From Echinarachnius parma (lineage: Eukaryota; Echinodermata; Echinoidea; Clypeasteroida; Echinarachniidae): a DNA stretch of 64,000 bases. Shown in pieces: positions 35,841 to 46,764 of the stretch. Position 1 is the first letter of the stretch. Every line of letters begins with the position of its first letter. Position numbers and translations under genes: made by a program. The DNA is taken from assembly GCA_037951105.1 (NCBI GenBank), contig JBAMJV010008358.1, forward strand, positions 1-64,000, in the 5' to 3' direction. The notes below the pieces were generated by a model. The model was not told where the DNA came from, searched no databases, and saw only the letters and a program-made list of their open reading frames with translations.

Positions 35841-36069
35841 CTGGCACCCCAGATAACCCCAACACCACCGTGCCATTTGCCTATAGGCAGCATGATTGTT
35901 TCTCCTGGGAAAAGAGCAATAGAAAGAGAAAAAAAAAGTTTGTGAGAAAAGGTATTACAAAAATCTAATTGTATGACCCATATGAGTGCTTATTAATCAG
36001 TTGTTATTAATACAATGTGTAATATACAGGGTCTTGTATAGTAGTTCTAAATGTCTTTATGTACATGGC

Positions 36070-36362
36070 CTGTATCATAGGTGTACCCGGAGGTGGAGGA
36101 GGGGTGACCAAAAATTACTGTTTGGGGGGTTTGAACCCCCCCTTTTCAACGTGCATATAATCTTGGTCTAGCCCCCGCCCCCCCCCCCCCCCCCCAACTA
36201 ACAGAATTCTCAACCAATTGGCTTCGTGTCAAAAAGTTTTGAAGGTACTTCGTCTCAGCTTCAAAGATTTTCTATGAATACCCCTCCCCCCTCGCTAACA
36301 GAAATTTGGCTGACGAAATAACCCCCCCCCCCCTTGAAAATATCCTGGGTACGCCACTGCAC
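36070..36362. repeat. Poly-C-bearing dispersed repeat
   Basis: Starts TAGGTGTACCCGGAGGTGG and ends TCCTGGGTACGCCACTGC, so GTACCC/GGGTAC motifs bracket three poly-C runs. It is inserted between two P2X7-like exons. Confidence 0.5.
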
Positions 36363-36427
36363 TGTACATATCAGGCATGGTTAAAAGTACATTTACAATC
36401 TTTAAAAAGTCCAACCTACTCATTAAC

Positions 36428-36648
36428 TGATGCGTTCATCTTCGTATCCTTCCCGTAAATATTGTTGGCGGAACTGATAGTATGCAGTCTCCAGCACTGC
36501 ATGCAAATTCCTAAAACCTGGGTGCTCTGTGATGCAGTCCAGGGTCTTCTCATAAGAGTTCACCTTCTCCACCAACTGCAGGATCTCCTTGCAACATGTG
36601 AACTCTTTCACCGTCGGCATGGCCGAGCAGCCTCCAGCACATGAACAC
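36428..36648 (-). pseudogene. P2X7 C-terminal-like domain, central exon
   Basis: This minus-strand open exon of 221 bp has an acceptor ACAATTTGCAG and a donor-like TCA/GTTAAT. It encodes CSCAGGCSAMPTVKEFTCC, then CITEHPGF and AYYQFRQQY. The cysteine spacing followed by MPT, a CC pair, and C-I-T-x-H-P-x-F is the signature of the P2X7 cytosolic zinc-binding domain. The reading frame is intact across the exon, unlike the THAP remnant. It lies opposite in strand to the THAP exon inside the same transposon, so it may be captured cargo, a second element gene, or a host gene fragment. A start codon is not identified in this exon; the ATG nearest the 5' side lies in intronic sequence. Confidence 0.62.
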
Positions 36649-37215
36649 CTGCAAATTGTAGAAATGTGCAAATTGATAGCTTATTTATACCTCTTCAGTA
36701 CAGCAAATTATAGTCCATATACCGTATATTGCAGTAGTGTTTGAAGCTTGAGCAACAGAGCGAGCCTCTAAACATACTAAATGCTGCTTCAAAATACATT
36801 ATCTTTATTATTTACAGTCCTATCATCATTTAGTACTTTATATCTTGTGTCTGTTGCAGCGTAGCTGTAGTGATCCCCTTGTAGTTGTAGGGGTGCGTTG
36901 GCCTGTGCCCCGCCCCTATGCCGGGCCGACTGCGCTAGCTCAATAAGGCCATGCAACGGGCACAGGTAAACCATTGAAATCAGTACAGTATCAAATCGCT
37001 CGGATCACCTATAGTATCCGATTATGCCCATGCTTATCAATTCTATCCAACGATCAGTACTTTCTCTGCTATTATAGATTACAAAATAAGCAGTTAATAT
37101 CTTACGATAATATCATCATAAATTGTAAAATTGAAACTCACCAACTGTTGTTTCCAATCCTATTTTCCTGGTCGGCCTGCTGAGTGCTGGTAGTGACTGG
37201 TACTCGGAAGCTTTA

Positions 37216-37412
37216 TCACGATCGCCGGTACGCGTATCCGCCGAGGCTACGGGTGCAGATTAGTACGGCTGTACACCCGCTGGTCAGAGTTGCAGCTGCA
37301 TCGCCATCTTCCTCTTCCACCTCAAAATGTAACATTTCAGCATCTGATATATCACTCCCAATGTCATAGTCTTGCTCGTTATCACTGCCTGATAAATCAC
37401 AGTTGAATTCAT
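37216..37412 (-). pseudogene. Acidic N-terminal exon, probably of the P2X7-like gene
   Basis: After acceptor-like CCAATAG, the minus strand reads EFNCDLSGSDNEQDYDIG, then SDISDAEMLHFEVEEEDGD, and stays open to a stop at 37216. A low-complexity acidic N-terminus is common in the stand-alone P2X7-domain proteins of invertebrates. The exon end is not clear (several weak GT donors). Linking it to 36428-36648 is inference from order and strand. The piece at 36789-36974 (-) between them is open too but has no recognisable motif. Confidence 0.35.
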
Positions 37413-37837
37413 CTATTGGGAATTACATTTATTTGCTAAATTAAACAATTTTCCTTGAGTACTTCAGCGAGAACATGTACTATAGTACACAAACGATGCG
37501 AGCTGCGAGAATGTAAACAACACAGGCTCCTGCAATGACGTCACAGACCTCACGTAATTTATGCAGACTCGAAGCTGCTCTTGGACAAATTTCACGGGTC
37601 GTTCCCGATAGAGATATTGGAGTCAGATTTTTTTATAATGCGTTTTTTTCGAAGAAAAACTCTTGTCATTATCGAATTCTGCGTGGAAAACTATGTTAGA
37701 GTGTTGAAAAGTCAAATTTTGCTCCTTTTTGACCGCAAAGGCCCTTTAAGCTGTTTCTCATGCGATTCCTCGTACTTTTAACTCGTACTTAACTAGTTTT
37801 AGCAGCGTTTACATCCCCAAATCCTCCACCCCAAGTC

Positions 37838-37860
37838 CCCCCCCCCCCCCCCCCCCCCAT
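37838..37860. repeat. Poly-C tract
   Basis: About 21 C followed by CATCCCACCCCACTCC. Confidence 0.9.
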
Positions 37861-39344
37861 CCCACCCCACTCCAACCTACCTCCAGCCGACCTTGAACCT
37901 GATCTGCGATTGGGGACATGGTTCTTCAAAGATTGGAATAGCTTTGTACTTGTAGTCAGATTCACTAATGCCATACTTAGTAACATAATTGTACTTTTAC
38001 ACGTTCAAGCAGATGCGTGCTCGAGCAATACAAATTACAAGTTGAGTAATATAAACACGTCAATTAGTTTAATGACCCGCACGACAACTCTGATTCATTG
38101 TGATGTCGTGATTGTCTTAGCGAGTCTTGCATCAAGACCGTAAGTATAATTATTTTGTTAATATGTATCGCCGGAGGCATTATAGAGTGACGAAGTATGA
38201 CGTCACAGCTATACATTGCCACGGGTCTAAACAATGTCAGGCAAGCCAAAGATGTTTGATCGAGCGGTTGCTAAGAAGGCAATCGTCCATGCAGCTCCAC
38301 CCCACTACCAAAACCCGAATCAAAGGGCAAGTTTTAATAGTTGTTTAGAACTATCATTATGTTATTAGAAAAGAATATGAAGGTGTAAATGCAATAAACG
38401 GCCGTCGATACTGCGATATGATACGGCTAGCCCGCAAACTCGCGAAGTATACGCGACATATTCAGAGAGAGTATACGACCGTCGATACGGTGATACATAC
38501 CGCGACGTAACAGAATCTTAATAGGCGACCTCTGAATCGAAGGCAACGAACTAGACCGAAGATGCACATGTTGGTCGTGTCTCCACCGGTTCGCCCGCGT
38601 AATGAAAATATCGAGTCTAATTTGTCTGCCAAATGCGATTAATGAATTGTAGACATAATAAACCATTCAATCCTAAATGGAATTGATCGTCTGGGTCGGG
38701 TAGAGTAGACAATGCACTAAGAGGGTCATTCCACGACACAACCATTTAGGATAAATAGCGTGACCTTGTACCTGAGAAAGATGATAATTATAGGAACACA
38801 TTCAAGTCCTTGCTTGGGCCTTTGTTCCATTTGTTATATATGATTTACTCTTTCGCGATGTAAAGCCATGTCTTTTCGCAATATTTATATGTACATTTTA
38901 ACTGAGATGCACGTTTTTGATTAAATAAATTTATAGCATTATTGAAGTGTAATTATTAATGTATAAAAGTATGCACATTGTAATCAGTTGCATGTTGATC
39001 ATAACACAGAGTGTTTTAGCGAGATGCAATACTAAATTTTACCAGACAATGTTTACATTTAAAATATGTTTTCCCATAACGAAACTAACCTTACGAAAAC
39101 TAAATAACCGCATTATATATGGTAAAAACATGTATACGTCTTCATTCGATCATATTATGTAATCAATTGATACTTCATAGGGATTTTCAATTGGCATTGT
39201 CACTTTGTGGTGATAAGAAGAGACGTTTAGTATTTCATTATACGTCATGATTGTGCAGACATAAACTGATTCGGGAGTTCAATATATTACATGTAAATGT
39301 ACGTGAATACATGACAGACATTGACATATTTAAAGAGTATATGC
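37861..39344. other. Unassigned stretch
   Basis: No gene recognised. A donor-like CAAGACC/GTAAGTATAA at 38140 closes a 77-codon frame with no known motif. Confidence 0.5.
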
Positions 39345-39513
39345 GTGGACTGGAGAGGCTAATGTATACCGTTGTCATGGTTGTCCGCCATTTTATCTTG
39401 GATAGTTTGTGTGCACTTCATAACACTGAGCCAGTGTGTATTTCGCACCGTGTGAAATGACAATGCGTCCGCAAGATGGCATTGTGAGTCTGTTTTACGA
39501 ATCCGAACTAAGT
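39345..39513 (-). mobile_element. GCC-box repeat, half element (inverted)
   Basis: CCGCCATTTTATCTTGGATA, GTTTGTGTGCACTTCATAAC, CTGAGCCAGTGTGTATTTCG and TTTTACGAATCCGAACTA. Confidence 0.6.
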
Positions 39514-39517
39514 TTAA

Positions 39518-39891
39518 AGGGAGGCCTGTAAAGTGTTAGATATTGCCCAAAATGACATTTGAGACTGCAATCCTATACAACAATCATTATTAGATATGTC
39601 TGAATGATGTGTGAAAGTTTCATTGAAAAAGAACACTGCTTTCCTGGTTAAAAAAGCGAAAATATGCGTCAGCTTTTACAACAGACGTTCATGAGGTTTA
39701 TGACCGTTAACTAACGCTATTGAGCTGAATGATATAATTATATCGTCATACTAAAGGGGCATTTGAAAAAAATCTAACCCTATTTTATTATTCTCCTACC
39801 TTAAGCTAAACAACACGGTAGAAGAGAAACGAGGAAGCTCCAAGTAATTTTCGTGGAGTTAGACACTTTACAGGTATCCCTTTAAAGCTAT
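39518..39891 (-). mobile_element. TTAA-C element, complete
   Basis: TTAA at 39514-39517 and 39892-39895. Ends AGGGAGGCCTGTAAAGTGTT and the complement of AGGGATACCTGTAAAGTGTC. Interior CATTTGAGACTGCAATCC, AACACTGCTTTCCTGG and AAACGAGGAAGCTCCAAGTA is shared with 48193, 48726 and 58091. Non-coding. Confidence 0.85.
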
Positions 39892-40071
39892 TAGAGAGTA
39901 AACGAAGTAAGTGAAGGAGAAAGTACGAGAGCCGGGGAGAGAGAGGCAGCCATATTAAAATCGGGAATGTAGCTGACGAAAATACGTACCATCTCTGGAG
40001 AATAGGGAATTGATGCAAGCGAAAGGGTGAGATTGTAATGTCTCTATCCTGTCATAGGATGACTGAGTGTT

Positions 40072-40262
40072 AAAGGTAGTTCTGATTCGTAGATCAGTAT
40101 AACGCGGTGCCATCTTACGAACGCCTTGCGCCCGTGCGGTGCGAAATATACGATGACTTTAATAGTTTTGAAAAGTGCGCACAAACTAGTCTAGTTACGA
40201 CTGTTCGATTTTTTAACATGAACGGAGATATTCTACGAACCCCAAGCATGTCAATCTTTATA
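40072..40262 (+). mobile_element. GCC-box repeat, half element
   Basis: AAGGTAGTTCTGATTCGTAG, ACGCGGTGCCATCTTACGAA, GTGCGCACAAACTAGTCTAG and CAAGCATGTCAATCTTTA. Confidence 0.6.
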
Positions 40263-40654
40263 GAGAGGGTGAAGAGAAAGAAGGAAACCCTATATGGTGA
40301 AGGTGATATCCTCAGCATTTAAGTAAAAAAAAAAAAAAAAAAAACGTTTGCTGTTGTTTGTATTTTAGTTTCGTATAACGTAGTCAGTCTATCATAGAAT
40401 TGCAAATTATACGAATTAAATATATAATTTAAACAATTCGGATGACCATCGGTACGAAGTGATGAGTGACTTGACCATTTTCAGATATGCATTGGATTAA
40501 AAAAAAAAGAGAGATAAAGAGACGAAGTGAAAAAAGCAAATGTGGGATATAATTGTGATTGAAACAAGAAAGAGGGGTTGAATCTGGACATACTGAAGAG
40601 ACTTCGCTCCTGACGAACAATCGATTCGAAGAGCGTGTTTACCCGATAAACTGA

Positions 40655-40858
40655 TCAGCAACCCCGAGGGCCTCCCGGCGGGGGTAATGTTAGCCGTCGA
40701 TGGGGCTCCGAGGGCGAACTCGAGATGGTGCTCGAGGCGCTTCTTAACCGTGAAGTACTCGTCACGGTCGCGACGACGAGGCGGCTACCCATACCGACAC
40801 CGAACACCACCGTGACGGACAGCGTCCGGAGGTGGCGAGGTGGCGTCCACGGAGCACA
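40655..40858. other. GC- and CpG-rich island, possible old coding exon
   Basis: A 200-bp block much richer in G+C and CpG than anything around it. On the minus strand one frame stays open from about 40775 through 40495 and includes RRRDRDEYFTVKKRLEHH and ALGAPSTANITPAGRPSG. A second minus frame and one plus frame are open too. I do not recognise the protein and see no convincing splice sites apart from a weak GGGTAG acceptor near 40776. It could be an unidentified exon, a transferred fragment or a methylation-free CpG island. Confidence 0.3.
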
Positions 40859-41023
40859 GATGAGAGAGAGGGAGAGTTCATTCACGGTGTGTTAATATTC
40901 TTTCCCCCTTCTCCACTAGACATACACAATATACAAACAAGGAGCTACACACAACACGGTGCTTGCCTTCGGGGGCCAGGTGTCCCATTTATTAATTACA
41001 TCGAAATTAAAACAACTAGGGGC

Positions 41024-41757
41024 GGTAATGGATTAATCTCAAGAACTTGTAGACTAAAGTGGAAAAGAGCAAATTATAAGAACGTCGACTACAATGGTTT
41101 CCGAAGGAATGTCGGAGGTCATGGAGGTGGGTGGGCGGGTGACTAGGTGGGAAGAACCGGGGGCTGATTACTTATAATAGAGTAAAGATGAAAACAAAAG
41201 ACAAAATAATTATAATTATTTTGGTTTAAAAAAAAGTTCTGAAGAACTTGTAGACTAAAACGGAAAAGGCGAATTATAAGAACGTCGACTACAATGGTTT
41301 ATGAGAGAATGTCGGAGGTGGGTGGGCGGGTGACTAGGTGGGAAGAACCAGGGGCTGATTACTTATAATAAAGTAAAGATGAAAACAAAAGACAAAATAA
41401 TAATTATTTTTTAAAAATGGTAATGAATTAATCTGAAGAACTTGTAGACTAAAACGGAAAAAAGCAAATTATAAGAACGTCGACTACAATGGTTTCCGAG
41501 GTAATGTCGGAGGTGGGTGAAGGGGTGACTAGCTGTGAAGAACCGGGGGCTAATTACTTATAAGAAAGTAAAGAGGAAAACAAAAGACAAATAATAAACA
41601 TTTTGATGAAAATGGTAATTAATTAATTTGAAGAACCTGAAGAGACTAAAAAAAAAGCGAAATATAAGAACGTCGACTACACGGTTTCCGAGGGAATGTC
41701 GGAGGTGCGTGAGGGGGTGAGGACTGGTGAGAAGAACCGGGGGCTGATTACAAGATA
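41024..41757. repeat. Tandem array, ~195-200 bp units, four copies
   Basis: AGAACTTGTAGACTAAA starts at about 41043, 41244, 41438 and 41633 (periods 201, 194, 195). Units contain AAGAACGTCGACTACAATGG, GAATGTCGGAGGTGGGTG, GAACCGGGGGCTGATTACTT and AGTAAAGATGAAAACAAAAG. Confidence 0.9.
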
Positions 41758-42070
41758 AAAGGGTACAGATATAAAACACTGGAAACAAACAGTTCGGTGA
41801 ATTTAGTGTAACAATATAGGTTGCAAAAACCAAAAGAATAGTTATTGAGGCAGAAGTTTGTTTGTGTGCTAAACGAAGAACAGGGAAAGACTCTTTTATC
41901 CATCGTTAATAAAAGTGGTCCTTCCTTTGGCGTATGTAGTTTAATATTTGCCATTTGCCATTGATAGTCAGTCAGTAGTCAAACAACCTTCTACCAGTAT
42001 CTGAAATGGGGATCTGTATTTCGCCGACGGCTCACTCAAAAAGGGCGAGGTAAAATCAGACATAATCATC

Positions 42071-42949
42071 TTGCAGCGTGTTCACACACAAACATTTTCA
42101 TCCCTTAAAGGGACTTAGTAACATTGTCCAAATCCTCAAAATAAAATTGTAATTCTAGCGGTTCCTTTATACCTTGTTGTATTCGTATTAACAATAAAAT
42201 CATGGGACAGCTTTCGGTTTTTCAAATTTCCCTTTCATTACAAAGATATGTATGATTGAAGTATTTAGATAAGAAAATCTCCGGGCGAGATTTTCATCCC
42301 TGTACAAAGTGAATGCAGTGAGTTGGTGAATATCACCCAATATCACTTTGCATTTTCGCTCATTACTTGGCCATACATTGTCCATTTGACCTGAAATTTT
42401 CACACAATACCCTGAGGACATATGAGATAACAACAGTATACATTGCATCAACCATTCATCAGTTTTTGCACATCTCAACAAAGTTACTAGATCCCTTTAA
42501 TCATGACTAAAGAATCATGACTAACGATACGACGTATCGTTAGTCATGATTAAACCAAACTACCTCTTACGTTCACACACAAAGCCAAAATTCCACAACA
42601 GCTGGGTTCCAAGGTGCACCGAACATCGTATAAGTGCGCAGTTTGCTACTGCGCAGTGTGTTGTCCTGTGCGCGCGAACGTTCACGTTAAGCCACGCCCA
42701 GTTAGTTACGAGTCGTATAGCTAATCATGATAAAAAGCGAGCGATCGTCGTTCACACACGATAAGAGCGTGATTCTATAGTCAGCTCTCGTACGAAACGA
42801 CGATAAAACCCGTGTTTCGTTAGTCAGCGTTCAGACACACGAATTTCATCGTATAGCTAATCAGCAGCTGATTCTATAGTCAGCTGCTGATTCTTTAGTC
42901 AGAATTAAGGGATGACATATTTATTTTTGTTTTGTGTGAACACGGGGTC
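42071..42949. mobile_element. Inverted-repeat element hosting a TTAA-B insertion
   Basis: Left GTGTTCACACACAAAC..CATCCCTTAA, right complementary to GACCCCGTGTTCACACAAAA..CATCCCTTAA. The interior is made of short palindromic modules (GACTAACGATACG/CGTATCGTTAGTC, CAGCAGCTGATTCTATAGTC). The left arm is split by 42109-42497 exactly at its TTAA. Confidence 0.7.
42109..42497 (-). mobile_element. TTAA-B element with reconstructable empty site
   Basis: TTAA at 42105-42108 and 42498-42501. Ends AGGGACTTAGTAACATTGTC and the complement of AGGGATCTAGTAACTTTGTT. Removing the element and one TTAA gives CATCCCTTAATCATGACTAA. This matches the other arm of the host element (CATCCCTTAATTCTGACTAA) and so proves a TTAA duplication. 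Confidence 0.92.
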
Positions 42950-43978
42950 TATATAGAGCGAACAAAAAAATACTTTGGGCTAAACGAGAAGAGTAGATCA
43001 ATCTTGTCGCATATCATGGTTGACGTATTTATAAGTGATATCAAGTGTTATTAAACTCCCCCTGTACTTTCAATTTACCTTTATACAAAAATGATTTATC
43101 TAGAGACCATGGTCGATATTATTCACACATTAAAACGATGTTCATCGATTGAATTACAAAATACAACAACAGCATACTCTGTTTTGCAATGGCAGTTGCT
43201 CGTTTAAGAATGATATATAAAGCTGGGGGAAATGAATTCCAATGACTATAAATGCTACAACCCACACGTTTCGTACGCATGAAAACGAATTCCTGGAATT
43301 GCCTATCAAGGAACACTTGAAATGGCGCTATATACGTGAATTACTTAGTACCCGTTGGCCATTCACTATATGGCGGAGCAGTTTTTGTTCAAATTTACAC
43401 ATATCTTTATTCCCCTATAAACCGTCAGGCATGTCATACATTTTGTAGGTTAACTTGATACGCCAGTGTATAATCGTGATACGAATCGTATTTGCCGATC
43501 GCGACAGATTTAGGGCGTACCAATTTTCGGATAAACAAGGAACAATTGACTCGAAGTTTTCTCGGAAGTTATATGTTTGTATTCTTCGTGCATTATATCT
43601 GTACATTTCATTTGGTCAGTAAATGCCTCGATATCGTGTCCGATTTCCCTGTTAAACGCCTCAAGACAACTGTGAAGCGAATCTTAATTTTCAGTGGAAA
43701 ACGGCAATTGATTTTATAAAAGATATGTTTCCAGAAGAGGGTTAGATTTATGCCCAATTCAACCATCGAGTTCCCTAAAAAAAAAAAAAAGGGGGGGGGG
43801 TTGTATGATGAAGAGAAGCGGATACATTGCACAATTTGAACCGTTATTATATGGCCTGTTTAGAATTGTGAAACTTAATGGAATGTATGTAATTCGACTT
43901 CGATATTGATGTTTCAATCGAGATGCAAACAAATGTGTTAGTACAGTGTTTGATGCATAATCAAGTGTTTCCATTTAC
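42950..43978. other. Unassigned stretch
   Basis: AT-rich with a poly-A/poly-G run at 43778-43800; no gene recognised. Confidence 0.5.
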
Positions 43979-43982
43979 TTAA

Positions 43983-44361
43983 AGGGATCTAGTAACTTTG
44001 CTGACAAAGGCAAACAGTCATGCGTGGTTAATACAATGTGTATTGGTGTGATCTGATATGTCCACAAAGTAATGTGTGAAAGTATTAAGTTAATTGGATA
44101 TAAATTTGGATGAGAAATGAGCGAAAACGCAAAGTGATATTTACATACTCATTGCACTTACTTTGTACACGCCTGAAAAGGTCCCGTAGATAATTTAATA
44201 TCCGAACACTTCATTCGAAAATATATTTTGAACGAAATGGAAATTTGAAAAACCGAAACCTGTCCCATGCTTTTATTATTAATACGAATAAAACAAGGTA
44301 TGAGGGCACCGCTAGAATTCCAATTAGATTTTGAGGATTTGGACAATGTTACTAAGTCCCT
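43983..44361 (+). mobile_element. TTAA-B element, complete (379 bp)
   Basis: TTAA at 43979-43982 and 44362-44365. Left AGGGATCTAGTAACTTTGCT, right GGACAATGTTACTAAGTCCC. Interior blocks GATCTGATATGTCCACAAAG and CATGCTTTTATTATTAATAC are shared with other copies. Confidence 0.9.
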
Positions 44362-44365
44362 TTAA

Positions 44366-44955
44366 TGTTTTGGAAGCAGGTGCTTTTCAATTTTGGCTTG
44401 AATGCGCCTACTCAAAACAACTCTTTTAAAACAATACGGAACAATGATCCACAAAAAAGCCAAGTTTAACCACTACATGCACTAATTTCTAAACCTCATA
44501 CAACCTTTGTATGGCTAACTAAATAATAGGCGACTTGCTGGAATACTCCCCAGGGAGTGGAAAATGTGCACTTAGTGTGCAGGAATGAAGGAAGTGTGTA
44601 TCCGTTGACTGGGGTAATAATAATCGTGTAAAGCGCTATGATCCCCACGGGAATAGCGCTATAATAAATAACAGTTATTATTATTATATGGCGAGACAAC
44701 ACATGTATATGTAAATATAGAAAAGGAGGGAACAAAAGGTGGAGGTAGAAGAAGATAAGAAAAGAAACTGATTTAAAATATTGATATTGTGAGAGAAACA
44801 AAGAAAGGGAGATAACCACAGTTAAAACATATACACGTATACCGACATAGTTCAGAGAAAGGTAGACAACGGTATAATTAGAAGAAAAAAAAGAGAGAGA
44901 GTGGGACATGGTAAGAAGGATATAAAACGAGACATACATGTCACAATTATAGCTG
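44366..44955. other. Unassigned stretch
   Basis: No gene recognised. CTCCCCAGGGAGTGG and TAATAATAATCGTGTAAAGC near 44550-44630 recall a dispersed repeat, with a weak partial match near 16260-16330, but no ends are visible. Confidence 0.45.
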
Positions 44956-44957
44956 GC

Positions 44958-45138
<181 letters not shown>

Positions 45139-45352
45139 AATATAAAAAAGTGAAAAGGAGAGGATAGCAAACTAGGAGATTTAGCTAATGTCAATAAACG
45201 ACAGGTTCCATCGTCCGATTCATCTAGTGTGTTCTGGTGAATGATGGTAAGCATTTATATGACGTAGGGCAGGACTAGAGAGAGAGAGAAAGACAGAGAG
45301 TAAAAGATAAATAGAGAGAGGAAAAGCTAACTCACGTAGTGATTAAACGCAC

Positions 45353-45382
45353 CCCCCCCCCCCCCCCCCACCCCACCACCCG
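45353..45382. repeat. Poly-C tract
   Basis: About 17 C then ACCCCACCACCCGGGG. Confidence 0.9.
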
Positions 45383-45454
45383 GGGCTTTGGAGAAAAAAT
45401 GAAAACACTCCGACCCTCGGTTAGGACGATAAATGGAGGTCCCGCGTATGAAAT

Positions 45455-45605
45455 AGTATACAAATGATACACAGGCTTGAGTGGATCGGTAAGAATTGGA
45501 TGCACGAGTTTAACTTTGGAATGGTTTTAGACCATTTCCAAAGTTAAAAGAGTGCAGACAATTTGTACCGATCCACGAAATATGCCTGTGCAGCATTTGT
45601 TTTAT
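45455..45605. mobile_element. ~150-bp palindromic miniature element
   Basis: Left ACAAATGATACACAGGC..GTGGATCGGTA, right complement ACAAATGCTGCACAGGC..GTGGATCGGTA. The centre pairs TTTAACTTTGGAATGG with CCATTTCCAAAGTTAAA. Confidence 0.78.
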
Positions 45606-45644
45606 AAAAATGGGCGCAAAAAAAGCGAAAATCAAACTAAAATG

Positions 45645-45742
45645 AGCCATGCATCAGTAAAATGCATAAGTAAAATGCATCAGTAAAATGCATAAGTAAA
45701 ATGCATCAGTAAAATGCATAAGTAAAATGCATCAGTAAAAAC
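45645..45742. repeat. 13-bp tandem repeat with 26-bp higher-order unit
   Basis: AAAATGCATCAGT alternates strictly with AAAATGCATAAGT for about seven units. Confidence 0.9.
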
Positions 45743-46051
45743 TGTTTACACGCTAAGTGGCCAATCAGAATGCAGGGATTCTTCTACCCATTTTATAATC
45801 TCATTTCTCGCACGCAAAATAATATTTAGTTTACTTCTCGAAAAGAGTAGGGTGTAATACCCAGTTGTTTAGAAGCCCTGCACATTTATTTGCTTATTAC
45901 GTGACATGTTCAACGTGACTGAAAATATATACGTTTCTGCCAATATTTCTATCTCTAGATCTGAAACAACATAATCATGATAACATACGAGTGATAGAAA
46001 TGTCGTGCATCTGAGAGGGGAGGAGTTCAATCAGTTGAAGCTATTAATCAA

Positions 46052-46760
46052 AAGGGATCTTAAAAAACGATGTTGATATACATATGCAAACTAAACCCCA
46101 AAAAGGGTTGATAAACATGAATTTCTGTGATCTGATATGTCCACTGAGTCATGTGTGAAAGTTCCATGTTGAATCGATGTTATCTTGCCCAGTAATTAGC
46201 TAAAATGCAAAGTGATATTTTCTAACTCATTGACATAACTTTATACACAGTAAACCCGCTACCAGGAAGTCTTTCAAACCTAAACATTTCAATCTGAAAT
46301 ATTTTTAAAAATATATCATATTTTAGAAAACCAGAAACTGCTCTATGCTTCAAGGGATGTGAGAACCGCTAGAGCTAGACCCCGTTTACAGTGCAGGGCC
46401 GGGCCGAGCCGCGGCTCGGCCCTGCTTAAATTGCGGTACTCGCCCCCCCCCCCGCCCTTTCAATATCTTGTCGTAGTGGCGCTCTGCATGTAAACAAACC
46501 ATTATTTTGGGGGCACGCCGGGGTCACAGAACAAAGGCGCGTTATTTGCAATGAATTGTTTTCCCAATTTGGTACCGCATTTGGCCCTGCGTGCGTTTAC
46601 AGTGAGAAAAGGCGGGGCCGAGCCGCGGCCGAGACTACCTCCAGAGCGGGGCCAAATGCGCGGCCACTTTTGGCCCCGCATTTGGCCTTTTTTTCACTGT
46701 AAACGGGGTCTTAGTTCTAAGTAAGTTGTATGTACTTTGTGACAATGCTACTAGATCCCT
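46052..46760. mobile_element. Old TTAA-B relative interrupted by a GACCCCG element
   Basis: Blocks TGATCTGATATGTCCACTGA and GTGATATTTTCTAACTCATT identify the family. It ends CTACTAGATCCCT before TTAA at 46761-46764. It is split at GAACCGCTAGAGCTA by 46378-46710, after which TTAGTTCTAAGTAAGTTG resumes. Confidence 0.6.
46378..46710. mobile_element. GC-rich GACCCCG-ended miniature element (333 bp)
   Basis: Ends GACCCCGTTTACAGTG are exact inverted copies. The interior repeats GTTTACAGTG and GGGGCCGAGCCGCGGC-like palindromes. Flanks are CTA and TTA, an imperfect 3-bp duplication. Three-base TWA-type duplications are usual for PIF/Harbinger elements, so that class is a plausible guess. Confidence 0.82.
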
Positions 46761-46764
46761 TTAA

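Larger units (their letters stand above)
30730..37745. mobile_element. ~7 kb TTAA-flanked DNA transposon with THAP and P2X7-like remnants
   Basis: TTAA at 30726-30729 and 37746-37749. Left end AGGGGCCCTGCAATCCAAAT; right end complementary to AGGGCCTTTGCGGTCAAAAA. A subterminal block TGTGACGTCATTGCAGGAG near 30930 is mirrored near 37527-37545. Inside are a decayed THAP exon (+), three P2X7-domain-like exons (-), simple repeats and smaller nested elements. TTAA targets, G-rich ends and a THAP zinc finger together are characteristic of Kolobok-type transposons. That class assignment is inference, because no DDE transposase core is recognisable. It lies in the intron directly downstream of the receptor exon. 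Confidence 0.7.

Noticed and set aside
36789..36974. Extra exon of the P2X7-like gene
   Set aside because: Open but without any motif of the domain; kept only as a remark under the neighbouring exon.
41089..41690. Start of the next receptor exon at GACTACAATGG (D-Y-N...)
   Set aside because: The string is part of a four-copy tandem repeat and is not followed by Cys-loop motifs.
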